From: an uncultured Ruminococcus sp.
GTDB taxonomy: Bacteria > Bacillota > Clostridia > Oscillospirales > Ruminococcaceae
Reading direction: 5' to 3'
Assembly: GCA_947629455.1 (NCBI GenBank)
Contig: CANRDT010000001.1
Span: forward strand, 62,001-126,000
DNA length: 64,000 nucleotides
Positions within the stretch are counted from its first letter, which is position 1. The number at the start of each line of letters is the position of its first letter. Positions 1-8,831 of the stretch are shown piece by piece. Both the position numbers and the translations under genes were made by a program. Under the pieces are notes generated by a model, which saw only the letters and a list, made by a program, of their open reading frames with translations, was not told the DNA's origin and ran no database searches.

Positions 1-1
1 T

Positions 2-187
2 ATTATCGACCTGATGGATACTGTCAAGGAAATTGACATTACCTACGACGCCGTTAAAGATAATCACAACGTTTATCTTAATGATCTTCGTCAGGACGTT
101 TGCGCGGCTTCAATGCCGACCGAGGGCATACTGCAAAATGCAGTAAACTCTGAAAAATGCTTTGTAGTACCCAAGGTAGTGGAATGA
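2..187 (+). CDS. gatC: Asp/Glu-tRNA amidotransferase subunit C, C-terminal part
   Basis: The left edge cuts this gene. The visible frame runs from base 2 to a TGA at 185-187 and encodes 61 residues ending in VVPKVVE. The run LRQDVCAASMPTEGILQNA matches the conserved C-terminal tail of GatC, which wraps around the GatA-GatB interface and stabilises the amidotransferase. It lies 27 nt upstream of gatA in the usual gatC-gatA-gatB order. It is too short for the ORF track. The N-terminal part and any promoter lie outside the window. Confidence 0.93.
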   Translation: MIDLMDTVKEIDITYDAVKDNHNVYLNDLRQDVCAASMPTEGILQNAVNSEKCFVVPKVVE

Positions 188-214
188 CGAACTGACAAAA
201 AGGAGTTGTGAACT

Positions 215-1663
215 ATGGACGTTTCTTCAATGAAAATAAGAGATATGCGCAAAGCGCTTGACAATAAGGAGATCTCGGCAAGAGAACTTGCGTCGGAGTA
301 TATCTCTAAAATAAAAGAATATGACGGCGATCTGAAATGCTATATTACCCTTGCCGAGGAGCAGGCTTATGAGCAGGCTGATTCGGCACAGGAGATCATC
401 AACGGCGGAAATTCAAAGCCGCTGACGGGTATCCCCCTTGCTATCAAGGACAATATCTGCACTATAGGCGTAAAAACTACCTGCGCGTCAAGAATGCTTG
501 AGAATTTCATTCCCCCATATAACGCAACCGTTATGGAAAAACTCGATTCGCAGAATATAGTTATGCTCGGAAAAACTTCTATGGACGAGTTTGCTATGGG
601 CGGTTCGACTCAGACTTCCGCTTTTGCAAAAACGAAAAATCCCTACAACAAGGAGTGCGTTCCGGGAGGTTCTTCGGGCGGTTCGGCGGCAGCGGTCTCG
701 GCAGGACTTTGCGCAGCCGCTCTCGGTTCGGATACGGGCGGCTCGATCAGACAGCCGTCATCTTTCTGCGGCGTTACGGGAATGAAACCTACCTACGGCA
801 GAGTTTCAAGATACGGACTTGTGGCTTTCGCGTCTTCGCTCGATCAGATAGGTCCTATAGGCAGGGACAGCCGCGACTGCGCGGTGATACTCAACGCTAT
901 ATGCGGCTACGATCCTCACGACGGCACAAGCGAAAAAGTCCCCACAGAAGATTTTTCCGCAAAGATCGGTCAGCCTGTAAAGGGTATGAAGATCGCGCTG
1001 CCCAAGGAATTTTTCGCCGACGGCATAAACGATGACGTGCGCAATGCGGTACTCAGAGCCGCAGATACTTATAAGGCAATGGGCGCGGAAATAATCGAAT
1101 GCAGTATGCCGTCCCTTAAATATGCAGTGCCTGCTTACTATCTGCTTGCCTGCGCCGAGGCAGCCTCAAATCTTTCGCGCTATGACGGTATCAAATACGG
1201 TCACCGCGCCGAGAAAGCGGACAGCTATGAAGATCTTGTGGTCAAATCGAGAACTCAGGGATTCGGCGACGAGGTTAAAAGACGTATACTTCTGGGAAAT
1301 TATGCTCTTTCCAGCGGATATTACGACGCATATTACAGAAAAGCGCTCGCTCTCAGGCAGCTTATCCGCGAGGAATACGCCGCTATATTTGAAAAGTGCG
1401 ACGTGATCGTTACCCCTACCGCTCCTACGGCAGCTTATACTCCGGAAATGACGTCCGATCCCGTCCAGATGTATCAGGCGGACATCTGCACCGTTACCGT
1501 GAATATCGCCGGACTGCCTGCCGTTTCCACCACCTGCGGCTACGACAATGACGGTATGCCTATCGGTATGTCGGTCATCGGCAGAAAATTTGACGAATCT
1601 ACCGTTCTGCAGGTTTCCGACGCCTTTGAGCGCGACTTTACGCCGATAGCTCCCAAGCTTTGA
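215..1663 (+). CDS. gatA: Asp-tRNA(Asn)/Glu-tRNA(Gln) amidotransferase subunit A
   Basis: GatA is the glutaminase subunit of the GatCAB complex. It frees ammonia from glutamine, and the ammonia is channelled to GatB for amidation of Asp-tRNA(Asn) and/or Glu-tRNA(Gln). The amidase-signature Ser-cis-Ser-Lys triad is intact: Lys78 in PLAIKDN, Ser153 in GGSSGGSAAAVSAG and Ser177 in SDTGGSIRQP. At 482 residues it has the family's normal length. The ATG at 215 follows AAGGAG at a good distance. It sits between gatC and the gatB-aspS fusion, with 15 nt to the latter, so the three are probably one transcript. Confidence 0.97.
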   Translation: MDVSSMKIRDMRKALDNKEISARELASEYISKIKEYDGDLKCYITLAEEQAYEQADSAQEIINGGNSKPLTGIPLAIKDNICTIGVKTTCASRMLENFIPPYNATVMEKLDSQNIVMLGKTSMDEFAMGGSTQTSAFAKTKNPYNKECVPGGSSGGSAAAVSAGLCAAALGSDTGGSIRQPSSFCGVTGMKPTYGRVSRYGLVAFASSLDQIGPIGRDSRDCAVILNAICGYDPHDGTSEKVPTEDFSAKIGQPVKGMKIALPKEFFADGINDDVRNAVLRAADTYKAMGAEIIECSMPSLKYAVPAYYLLACAEAASNLSRYDGIKYGHRAEKADSYEDLVVKSRTQGFGDEVKRRILLGNYALSSGYYDAYYRKALALRQLIREEYAAIFEKCDVIVTPTAPTAAYTPEMTSDPVQMYQADICTVTVNIAGLPAVSTTCGYDNDGMPIGMSVIGRKFDESTVLQVSDAFERDFTPIAPKL

Positions 1664-1678
1664 TCAGGAGGTCTGAAT

Positions 1679-4552
1679 ATGGAAAACAAATACATCACTG
1701 TTATCGGACTTGAAATACACGCGGAGCTGCTTACCAGATCTAAAGTGTTCTGCACCTGCTCCGCAGAATTCGGCGGCGACCAGAATACAAGGTGCTGCCC
1801 CGTTTGTACGGGTATGCCGGGAACTCTTCCGGTCATCAACCAGACAGCGGTCGAATATGCAGTAAAGGCAGGATTTGCGCTTAACTGCAATATCAATAAA
1901 TTTTCGGTGTTTGACAGAAAGAACTATTTCTATCCCGATCTTCCCAAGGCTTACCAGATCTCGCAGCTTGAAAGACCGCTCTGCATTGACGGTCTTGTGC
2001 CTATCGAGGTAAACGGCGTTAAGAAAAATATCCGCATAAACCGCATACACCTCGAGGAGGACGCAGGCAAGCTTATCCACGATGATTTCAACGGCGTATC
2101 TCTTGCCGACTATAACCGCTGCGGTATCCCCCTTATCGAAATAGTTACCGAGCCGGATATTTCTTCAGCGGAAGAGGCTATGGCATTTGTCGAACAGATC
2201 TCGCTGCTTTTGCAGTATGCCGGAGTATGCGACTGCAAAATGGAACAGGGCTCTTTGCGCTGCGACGTAAATATCTCCCTTATGAAACCGGACGACAAGG
2301 AATTTGGTACACGCGCGGAGATAAAGAATATAAACTCCATAAAATCGGTCGGCAGAGCGATAAAGTACGAGGAAAGACGTCAGGCTTTGCTGCTTGACGC
2401 AGGAAAGAGAGTTGTGCAGGAAACAAGGCGTTATGACGCAAACAGAGATACTACCAAGTCTATGCGTTCCAAAGAAAACGCTCACGACTACAGATATTTC
2501 CCCGAACCCGATATTTTGCAGGTGAACTTTACCGATGAGCAGCTTGATGAAATAAAGGCAAAGCTCCCCGAACTTCCGAACAGAAGGATAGCGAGGTATG
2601 TCAGCGAATACGGTCTGTCCGAGGTAGACGCAAAGATACTCATACAGTCGAAGATAATTTCCGATTTCTTTAACGACGCGGTCGCGGCATATGCAAGTCC
2701 TAAGTCGATAGCGTCCTTTATACTCACCGAATTTATGCGGCGTGTGAATTTAGGGGAGATCGACCCTGCCGATCTGACATTTACTCCGCAGGATTTTGCC
2801 CGTCTGGTGCAGATGTCGGATACTGACGTGATCTCCAAGAACGCGGCAAAAGCGGTGTTCCGCGAAATGGTCGAAAAGGGCGGCAAGCCTGACGATATAG
2901 CGAAAGCAAACGGATTTGTCATCACCGTTGATACTCAAAAGGTAAACTCCGAGATAGACCGTATCTTATCGGAAAATAAGGCGCAGGCGGAACAGTACGC
3001 CAACGGCGAGACCAAGGTATTCGGCTTTCTTATGGGACAGTGTACCAAGGCTCTCAAAGGCGCGGCTACTCCGAAGGTCATAAAAGAAACGCTCGAATCA
3101 AAGCTCAGTGCGCTTTCGGCAGGAAAGACCGAGCAGTCGGGGGTTGATACTGATAATACCGCTGAAATGGACACATCGTCGCTCAGCAGATATGTAAATG
3201 ATGATAAGTATATCCCCGGGCAGGACGGCAAGCTGCTGATGATCGGTACCGATAAGCTGAAAAAAGAATTTTCCCTTGAAGAGGCAAAGAACAGCATAGG
3301 CAGTGAGATCGCGTTTGAAGGCTGCGTTCACAGGGTAAGGAAAATGGGCAGCATTTCATTTGTCGTTCTCAGGACTGCTTTCAACGTTATCCAGACCGTT
3401 TATGTTCCCGACAAATGCAGCGACAGTATCGATGGACTGCGTGAGGGCTATTATGTATGGGTAAAGGGTACCGTTAAGGAAAATCCGCGCGATTTCTGCG
3501 GTATCGAGATAGAGCTTTCACAGATAAAGCTTATATCAACGCCTGCTGCGGAATATCCTCTCAAACTGTCACAGGGCAAGCTCAACTGCACCATAGACGT
3601 AAACCTTGACAACCGATCCGTTTCGCTCAGGAATCCCTATGAAAAGGCGATATTCAAACTACAGGAGGGTATCGTTCACGGTATGCATAAGTTTATGCAC
3701 GAGAATGATTTTACCGAGATCCATACCCCCAAGATAGTTGCACAGGGCGCGGAAGGCGGCGCGAACATCTTCCGTCTGGACTATTTCCAGAAATCGGCGT
3801 TCCTCAACCAGTCGCCGCAGTTCTACAAACAGGCTGCTATCGCTTTCTTTGACAGGGTATATGAGATCGCTCCTGTTTACAGGGCGGAAAAGCACGCAAC
3901 GTCGCGTCATATAAACGAATATATCGGTCTTGATTTTGAAATGGGCTATATTGACAGTATGTATGACGTTATGGCGATGGAGACCGCAATGCTCAGGTCG
4001 ATAATGGAGTATATCAGGGAAAATTATCAGAATGAGATAAAAATACTCGACGCGGATATTCCCGAGATAACAGAAATACCCTCTATAAAGTTCTGCGACG
4101 CTATCGAGCTGCTCAGGGGAGGAGAGGGCAACGGAAAGAAGTTCGATCTCGATCCCGAGGACGAAGTAAAGCTTTGCGAATACTCCAAGGAGAAATACGG
4201 CTGCGACTTTATTTTCGTAACGCATTTCCCGTCGTCAAAACCGCCGTTCTATGCCATGAATTCAAGGGAAGACCCGAGAGAGGCGTATAAATTCGATCTG
4301 CTTTTCAGAGGACTTGAAATAACTTCGGGCGGTCAGCGTATCCACGATTATGACGAGCAGGTAGCGAAAATGAAAGCACAGGGACTCGATCCCGATGATT
4401 TCAAGAGCTATCTTGAATCCCACAAGTACGGACTTCCTCCTCACGGCGGTCTTGGTATCGGTCTGGAGCGTCTGCTTATGAAATTGCTCAGAAAGAATAA
4501 TATCCGCGAAACTTCAATGTTCCCGAGAGATATAAACAGGCTCATACCCTGA
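1679..4552 (+). CDS. gatB: GatB fused to an archaeal-type aspartyl-tRNA synthetase
   Basis: One uninterrupted 957-codon frame joins two enzymes. Residues 1-476 are a complete GatB: GLEIHAELLT, the Cys cluster C25/C27/C40/C43, NRCGIPLIEIVTEPD, YRYFPEPD, and a C-terminal YqeY-like tail ending near LESKLSAL. Residues 477-525 are a polar linker. Residues about 525-957 are a full-length class IIb AspRS of archaeal/eukaryal type: an N-terminal OB fold, LNQSPQFYKQ, motif 2 (YRAEKHATSRHINEY), TSGGQRIHDY and motif 3 (GGLGIGLERLLMKLL). GatB normally ends near 475-480 residues, so both halves are whole. The start is ATG after CAGGAGG. No convincing ribosome site precedes the internal Met codons at 3167 or 3239, so separate translation of the synthetase seems unlikely. 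The product could charge tRNA with Asp and pass it to its own amidotransferase domain. The domain assignment is firm; the physiological role is inferred. Confidence 0.95.
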   Translation: MENKYITVIGLEIHAELLTRSKVFCTCSAEFGGDQNTRCCPVCTGMPGTLPVINQTAVEYAVKAGFALNCNINKFSVFDRKNYFYPDLPKAYQISQLERPLCIDGLVPIEVNGVKKNIRINRIHLEEDAGKLIHDDFNGVSLADYNRCGIPLIEIVTEPDISSAEEAMAFVEQISLLLQYAGVCDCKMEQGSLRCDVNISLMKPDDKEFGTRAEIKNINSIKSVGRAIKYEERRQALLLDAGKRVVQETRRYDANRDTTKSMRSKENAHDYRYFPEPDILQVNFTDEQLDEIKAKLPELPNRRIARYVSEYGLSEVDAKILIQSKIISDFFNDAVAAYASPKSIASFILTEFMRRVNLGEIDPADLTFTPQDFARLVQMSDTDVISKNAAKAVFREMVEKGGKPDDIAKANGFVITVDTQKVNSEIDRILSENKAQAEQYANGETKVFGFLMGQCTKALKGAATPKVIKETLESKLSALSAGKTEQSGVDTDNTAEMDTSSLSRYVNDDKYIPGQDGKLLMIGTDKLKKEFSLEEAKNSIGSEIAFEGCVHRVRKMGSISFVVLRTAFNVIQTVYVPDKCSDSIDGLREGYYVWVKGTVKENPRDFCGIEIELSQIKLISTPAAEYPLKLSQGKLNCTIDVNLDNRSVSLRNPYEKAIFKLQEGIVHGMHKFMHENDFTEIHTPKIVAQGAEGGANIFRLDYFQKSAFLNQSPQFYKQAAIAFFDRVYEIAPVYRAEKHATSRHINEYIGLDFEMGYIDSMYDVMAMETAMLRSIMEYIRENYQNEIKILDADIPEITEIPSIKFCDAIELLRGGEGNGKKFDLDPEDEVKLCEYSKEKYGCDFIFVTHFPSSKPPFYAMNSREDPREAYKFDLLFRGLEITSGGQRIHDYDEQVAKMKAQGLDPDDFKSYLESHKYGLPPHGGLGIGLERLLMKLLRKNNIRETSMFPRDINRLIP

Positions 4553-4563
4553 CGGAAAAATAC

Positions 4564-4593
4564 ACAGCTGCCTATCAACGGCGGCTGTTTTTT
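4564..4593 (+). terminator. Intrinsic terminator after gatB-aspS
   Basis: A 9-bp stem (ACAGCTGCC / GGCGGCTGT, with one T-G pair) and a 7-nt loop are followed by a run of T. It lies 12 nt after the stop codon and closes the gatCAB transcript. Confidence 0.8.
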
Positions 4594-4675
4594 CTATGCG
4601 CAGATCATCATAGAACACTTCCGTAAAAAATATATATTAAATAGAGGACAACGATATTTTACGGAGGTTTATAAA

Positions 4676-5929
4676 ATGAGGATATTTTTATGTATTATGG
4701 CGATAGTTATCACCTTCTGCTCCTGCGCACAGAATAGCCGTAAAGCAATATCGCTTGGCAGGATATCTCCGCCGCCGAGCAAGGGGGAGTTTTCTTATCC
4801 CGCGGAGGACGGCGGCAAGGTTTTCGGAAAATATCAGCCGATAAACTTCGATATACAAAAAGCCGTGTGGATATCCTATCTCGATCTGGGGGAAATGCTT
4901 GAAGGTCACAGTGAAGATACTTTTAAAGACCGATTTTCCGTCGCCTGCGAGAACATTTCCGCTCTCGGCTGCAATACCGTTTATGTCCATGTGCGTGCAT
5001 TCGGCGACGCCTACTACGATTCCGAACTGTTTCCTTGGGCGGACGCTGTTTCGCACGGCGGCGAACCTGATTTCGACCCACTTGAAATTATGGTGGATAT
5101 TGCGCATGAAAACGGTCTTTCTTTTCACGCGTGGATAAATCCTCTGCGCTGCGACAGTGCGGAAAAGCTTGAAAAAGCTGCCGGATACCCGATCGGAAAA
5201 TGGCTCTCCCGGCCGCAGGAATATCCTGAGTATCTCGTCTATGTACCCGATACCAAAAGATACTGGCTTGATCCTGCGGTGGAGGAAGTGAGAGAGCTGA
5301 TAGGGCAGGGCGCTGCGGAGATAGTCCAAAAGTACGAGGTGGACGGTATACATCTTGACGATTACTTTTATCCCACCGATTCGGAGGATTTTGACAGCCT
5401 TACCTATGCGGCAGCGCAGACGCAGCTTTCTCTGAAAGATTGGCGGCTTGAAAACTGTTCTCTTATGGTGAGAAATATCTATGACAGCGTTAAGGAGATA
5501 AACACGCAGGTGCAGGTCGGAATATCTCCGCAGGGTAATATAGAAAATAATTACAGTAAAATGTATGCCGATGTAAAACGCTGGTGTGCGCAAGAGGGTT
5601 ATGCGGATTATATCGCGCCGCAGCTTTATTACGGTTACGGCGATCCTGTCAAGCCTTTTGAAAGTACACTTGACGAATGGCTTTCTCTCGATTATGCCGA
5701 CAGCGTTTCTCTCATCGTCGGACTTGCTCCGTATAAGGCTTTGCAGGAGGAGGAATTTATAAACGACACGGGAATAATCGCAAGGCAGATAAGGGACTGT
5801 CTTGAAAAAGATAACTGTAAAGGCGTTGCACTTTATAATTATATCAATCTTTTCGCGCCCGATTCACCGAGAATGGAGCAGGAAAGAAAGCTCATCTGCG
5901 AAAAATTATCACAAGGGGAGCAGACGTAA
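4676..5929 (+). CDS. Lipoprotein, glycosyl hydrolase-like family 10 (DUF187/GHL10)
   Basis: A 417-residue secreted protein. The N-terminus has a short hydrophobic signal with a Cys-rich lipobox-like end (TFCSCAQ), suggesting lipid anchoring to the outer face of the membrane. The body matches the GHL10 TIM-barrel family: KAVWISYLDL near the start, NTVYVHVRAFGDAYYDS, FHAWINPLR, VDGIHLDDYFYP with paired acidic residues, and VGISPQGN. Family members are thought to act on cell-wall or other glycans, but few substrates are proven. ATG follows ACGGAGG. It is monocistronic: a terminator lies upstream and the nfnA promoter downstream. Confidence 0.85.
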   Translation: MRIFLCIMAIVITFCSCAQNSRKAISLGRISPPPSKGEFSYPAEDGGKVFGKYQPINFDIQKAVWISYLDLGEMLEGHSEDTFKDRFSVACENISALGCNTVYVHVRAFGDAYYDSELFPWADAVSHGGEPDFDPLEIMVDIAHENGLSFHAWINPLRCDSAEKLEKAAGYPIGKWLSRPQEYPEYLVYVPDTKRYWLDPAVEEVRELIGQGAAEIVQKYEVDGIHLDDYFYPTDSEDFDSLTYAAAQTQLSLKDWRLENCSLMVRNIYDSVKEINTQVQVGISPQGNIENNYSKMYADVKRWCAQEGYADYIAPQLYYGYGDPVKPFESTLDEWLSLDYADSVSLIVGLAPYKALQEEEFINDTGIIARQIRDCLEKDNCKGVALYNYINLFAPDSPRMEQERKLICEKLSQGEQT

Positions 5930-5982
5930 GCTCAGATCGTAAGACTTTACAGAAAATGTTTTTGTTTTTTTTCATATAAGTA

Positions 5983-6011
5983 TTGAAAAATTTTGCGGAA
6001 TGTTGTATAAT
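5983..6011 (+). promoter_or_regulatory. Sigma-A promoter of nfnAB
   Basis: TTGAAA (5983-5988), a 17-bp spacer, then a perfect TATAAT (6006-6011). Transcription would start near 6018, downstream of the ATG at 6014 used in the ORF track, which rules that start out. Confidence 0.85.
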
Positions 6012-6064
6012 TAATGCGTGGGTGTTTATTTTTAATTATGATAATTTATTTGGGAGGGTTTACG

Positions 6065-6898
6065 TTGTATAAAATCGTCAGAAGAAAGCAGCTTAACGAG
6101 CAGGTCGTTCTTATGGAGATAGAGGCTCCCTACATAGCTGCAAAGGCGGAGGCAGGACAGTTCATTATATACCGCGTTGATGAAAAGGGGGAAAGAGTTC
6201 CGCTCACCATTGCCGATCACGACAGGCAGAAAGGTACTATCACCATAATTTTTCAGGTTATCGGCGGCTCTACCATGAACCTTGCCGCGCTGAAAGAGGG
6301 GGACAGTATTCTCGATGTTGCAGGTCCTCTCGGCGTGGCTACCGAATATGAAGAAGGCATAAAAAAAGTAGCAGTTGTCGGCGGAGGAGTCGGCTGCGCC
6401 ATTGCTTATCCGCAGGCGAAAAAACTGTACGGTATGGGCGTTGACGTCGATCTTATAGCAGGATTCCGCAGTAAGGATATTATTATTCTCGAAGACGAAA
6501 TGAAAGCCGTCAGCTCACGGCTGCATATTTGCACCGATGACGGTTCTTACGGTTACAAGGGATTCGTCACCGATAAGCTGAAAGAGCTTATCGAGGGCGG
6601 CAGCAAATTTGACGAGGTCATCGCCATTGGTCCCGTCCCAATGATGAAATTTGTATGTAAAGTCACTGAGCCTTACGGCATAAAGACCATAGTTTCGCTC
6701 AATCCTATTATGGTAGACGGAACGGGAATGTGCGGCGGCTGCCGCGTCACCGTGGGCGGCAAGATCAGATACGCTTGCGTGGACGGTCCCGACTTTGACG
6801 GTCATCAGGTGGATTTTGACGAGCTTATGAAACGCAACGGTACATACAGAAATTATGAATCCGCTCACGTTTGCAGACTTACGGGAGGTGTCAGATAA
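6065..6898 (+). CDS. nfnA: NADH-dependent ferredoxin:NADP+ oxidoreductase, small subunit (NfnA-type)
   Basis: FAD/NAD-binding subunit of the electron-bifurcating NfnAB complex, or of the closely related sulfide dehydrogenase/DHOD electron-transfer family. The protein shows an FAD-binding beta-barrel (GQFIIYRV), an NAD fold (VAVVGGGVGCAIAYPQAK) and a C-terminal [2Fe-2S] site (MCGGCRVTVGGKIRYAC). I choose TTG at 6065 as the start. GGGAGGG precedes it at the right distance, homologues begin MYKIV, and the promoter's start point falls after the 6014 ATG. The stop overlaps the nfnB start (TAATG), so translation is probably coupled. Confidence 0.9.
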   Translation: MYKIVRRKQLNEQVVLMEIEAPYIAAKAEAGQFIIYRVDEKGERVPLTIADHDRQKGTITIIFQVIGGSTMNLAALKEGDSILDVAGPLGVATEYEEGIKKVAVVGGGVGCAIAYPQAKKLYGMGVDVDLIAGFRSKDIIILEDEMKAVSSRLHICTDDGSYGYKGFVTDKLKELIEGGSKFDEVIAIGPVPMMKFVCKVTEPYGIKTIVSLNPIMVDGTGMCGGCRVTVGGKIRYACVDGPDFDGHQVDFDELMKRNGTYRNYESAHVCRLTGGVR

Positions 6899-8280
6899 TG
6901 GCTAATATGAGTATGACAAAAACTCCGATCGCGGAGCAGGATCCCAAGGTCAGAGCGAGAAATTTCAAGGAGGTTACTCTCGGTTACACTGCCGAACAGG
7001 CGGTGGAAGAGGCGAAGAGGTGCCTTAACTGTAAGCACAGACCATGTATGAGCGGCTGTCCCGTGAGCGTAAGGATACCCGAATTTATCGCTCAGGTAGC
7101 CGAAGGAAATTTTGAAGAGGCATACAAGATCATAAAGGATACCAACGCGCTGCCTGCCGTATGCGGAAGAGTATGTCCGCAGGAAAATCAGTGCGAGGGC
7201 AAGTGCGTCCGCGGTATCAAGGGTGAACCCGTCGGTATCGGCAGACTTGAAAGATTCTGCGCCGATTATATGGCGGACAAGCCGATGAATATCGAAAAGC
7301 CCGAGCCTAACGGTCATAAAGTCGCCGTCGTGGGAGCAGGTCCTTCGAGCCTTACGGCTGCCGGAGATCTTGCAAAACTCGGTTATGACGTGACCGTCTA
7401 CGAGGCTTTCCACACCGCAGGCGGCGTGCTTATGTACGGTATTCCCGAGTTCAGACTTCCCAAGTCTATCGTTCAGCACGAGATCGACAATCTTACCGCT
7501 ATGGGTGTTAAGATAATGACGAATATGGTCATCGGAAAGGTCCTTTCGATCGACGAGCTTATAGAAATGGGCAATGAGGCGATATTTATCGGCTCGGGCG
7601 CAGGACTTCCGAGATTTATGGGAATTGAAGGCGAGGGACTTGTGGGTGTTTATTCCGCAAACGAGTATCTCACGCGTATCAATCTTATGAAAGCTTACCT
7701 GGAGGATTACGATACTCCGATAATGAAGTCGGAAAATGTCGCAGTCGTCGGCGGCGGAAACGTGGCTATGGATGCCGCGCGTTCGGCAATGCGTCTCGGC
7801 GCGAAGAAAGTGTATGTTGTTTACCGCCGTTCTATGGACGAGCTGCCTGCCCGTAAGGAAGAAGTCCACCACGCTCAGGAGGAGGGCATAGAGTTTCTGG
7901 TGCTTAACAACCCCGTTCGTATCATCGGCGATGAAAACGGCAGAGTATGCGCTATGGAATGTGTAAAAATGGAACTCGGCGAACCCGACGCAAGCGGCAG
8001 AAGACGTCCTGTCGAGATAAAAGGCTCCGAATTTACTCTTGAAATTGATACCGCGATAATGTCTATCGGTACATCACCAAATCCGCTTATAAGAAGTACT
8101 ACTCCGGGACTTTCGGCAAATGATCACGGTTGTCTTATCGTTGACGAAAACGAGTCCACCACCAAAGAGGGCGTTTACGCGGGCGGCGATGCCGTTACGG
8201 GCGCTGCGACCGTTATTCTGGCAATGGGAGCAGGAAAGAGAGCCGCTGCGGCGATCGACAAGTATATCAAAAGTAAATAA
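6898..8280 (+). CDS. nfnB: NADPH-dependent ferredoxin oxidoreductase, large subunit (NfnB/GltA type)
   Basis: A 460-residue flavoprotein of the glutamate synthase small-subunit family. The N-terminus has two Cys clusters for [4Fe-4S] centres (CLNCKHRPCMSGCP and CGRVCPQENQCEGKC). Two dinucleotide folds follow (VAVVGAGPSSLTAAGDLAKLG for FAD; VAVVGGGNVAMDAARSA for NADPH). With NfnA it would couple NADH and ferredoxin oxidation to NADP+ reduction, typical of strict anaerobes. GltA-type annotations without a GltB partner usually mean NfnB. The start is the ATG at 6898, behind GGGAGGTG and overlapping the nfnA stop, not the upstream codon of the ORF track. Confidence 0.92.
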   Translation: MANMSMTKTPIAEQDPKVRARNFKEVTLGYTAEQAVEEAKRCLNCKHRPCMSGCPVSVRIPEFIAQVAEGNFEEAYKIIKDTNALPAVCGRVCPQENQCEGKCVRGIKGEPVGIGRLERFCADYMADKPMNIEKPEPNGHKVAVVGAGPSSLTAAGDLAKLGYDVTVYEAFHTAGGVLMYGIPEFRLPKSIVQHEIDNLTAMGVKIMTNMVIGKVLSIDELIEMGNEAIFIGSGAGLPRFMGIEGEGLVGVYSANEYLTRINLMKAYLEDYDTPIMKSENVAVVGGGNVAMDAARSAMRLGAKKVYVVYRRSMDELPARKEEVHHAQEEGIEFLVLNNPVRIIGDENGRVCAMECVKMELGEPDASGRRRPVEIKGSEFTLEIDTAIMSIGTSPNPLIRSTTPGLSANDHGCLIVDENESTTKEGVYAGGDAVTGAATVILAMGAGKRAAAAIDKYIKSK

Positions 8281-8315
8281 TCTGCGTATATAGTGAAAAT
8301 AAATTATGAATGTCA

Positions 8316-8344
8316 TTGAAAATGTCGGGACTATCTGTTATAAT
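8316..8344 (+). promoter_or_regulatory. Sigma-A promoter of yajC
   Basis: TTGAAA (8316-8321), 17-bp spacer, TATAAT (8339-8344). The leader to the yajC ATG is about 25 nt and carries GGAGG. Confidence 0.85.
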
Positions 8345-8375
8345 ACTTAAATATACTGATCATGGAGGCTTATAA

Positions 8376-8702
8376 ATGAACATTTTTTCAACGATCGCGA
8401 TAATGGTCAATAACAATCAGATGTCGGGAGCGGATATGCTTTTGACATTCCTTCCGCTGATAATCGTGGTAATATTTTTCTACTTCTTTATTATACGTCC
8501 GCAGAAAAAGCAGGAGAAAAAGGACGCTCAGATGAGAGAGAATCTCGAGATAGGCGACGAGGTCATCACAAACGGCGGAATAGTCGGCATAGTATTTTCG
8601 ATCAAGGACGATACGGTAGTTATCGAGACCGGCGGCGACCGCAGCAAGATACGCGTAAAGAAATGGGCTATCGCAAAAGTGGAGACCATTAAGGACGAAT
8701 GA
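8376..8702 (+). CDS. yajC: Preprotein translocase subunit YajC
   Basis: A 108-residue membrane protein with one N-terminal transmembrane helix (about residues 18-38, LLTFLPLIIVVIFFYFFIIRP). A basic segment and the conserved EIGDEVITNGGIVGIV core follow. YajC associates with SecDF-YidC at the Sec translocon. It has its own promoter and a terminator directly downstream. In many Clostridia it lies, as here, just upstream of a TIGR04086 protein and the SCIFF genes. Confidence 0.95.
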   Translation: MNIFSTIAIMVNNNQMSGADMLLTFLPLIIVVIFFYFFIIRPQKKQEKKDAQMRENLEIGDEVITNGGIVGIVFSIKDDTVVIETGGDRSKIRVKKWAIAKVETIKDE

Positions 8703-8713
8703 AAAGATAATTT

Positions 8714-8742
8714 AAACGCTGTCATACGGCAGCGTTTTTTTT
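8714..8742 (+). terminator. Intrinsic terminator after yajC
   Basis: Stem AACGCTG/CAGCGTT with an 8-nt loop, followed by eight T residues. Confidence 0.88.
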
Positions 8743-8831
8743 GCGCCTTTCGGAATATTCTCAAGGGTCTGACAGTATATTTTTACTAAGGGGAAAATAC
8801 ATCTTCCTTAAATGTAACGGAGGGCGAAAAT

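Noticed and set aside
3100-3260. Assembly error joining gatB to aspS
   Set aside because: The linker reads in frame with ordinary codons, no homopolymer run occurs at the join, and both halves are complete. Reads would be needed for certainty.
6865-7872. 335-codon - strand ORF inside nfnB
   Set aside because: Antisense shadow of a clear flavoprotein gene.
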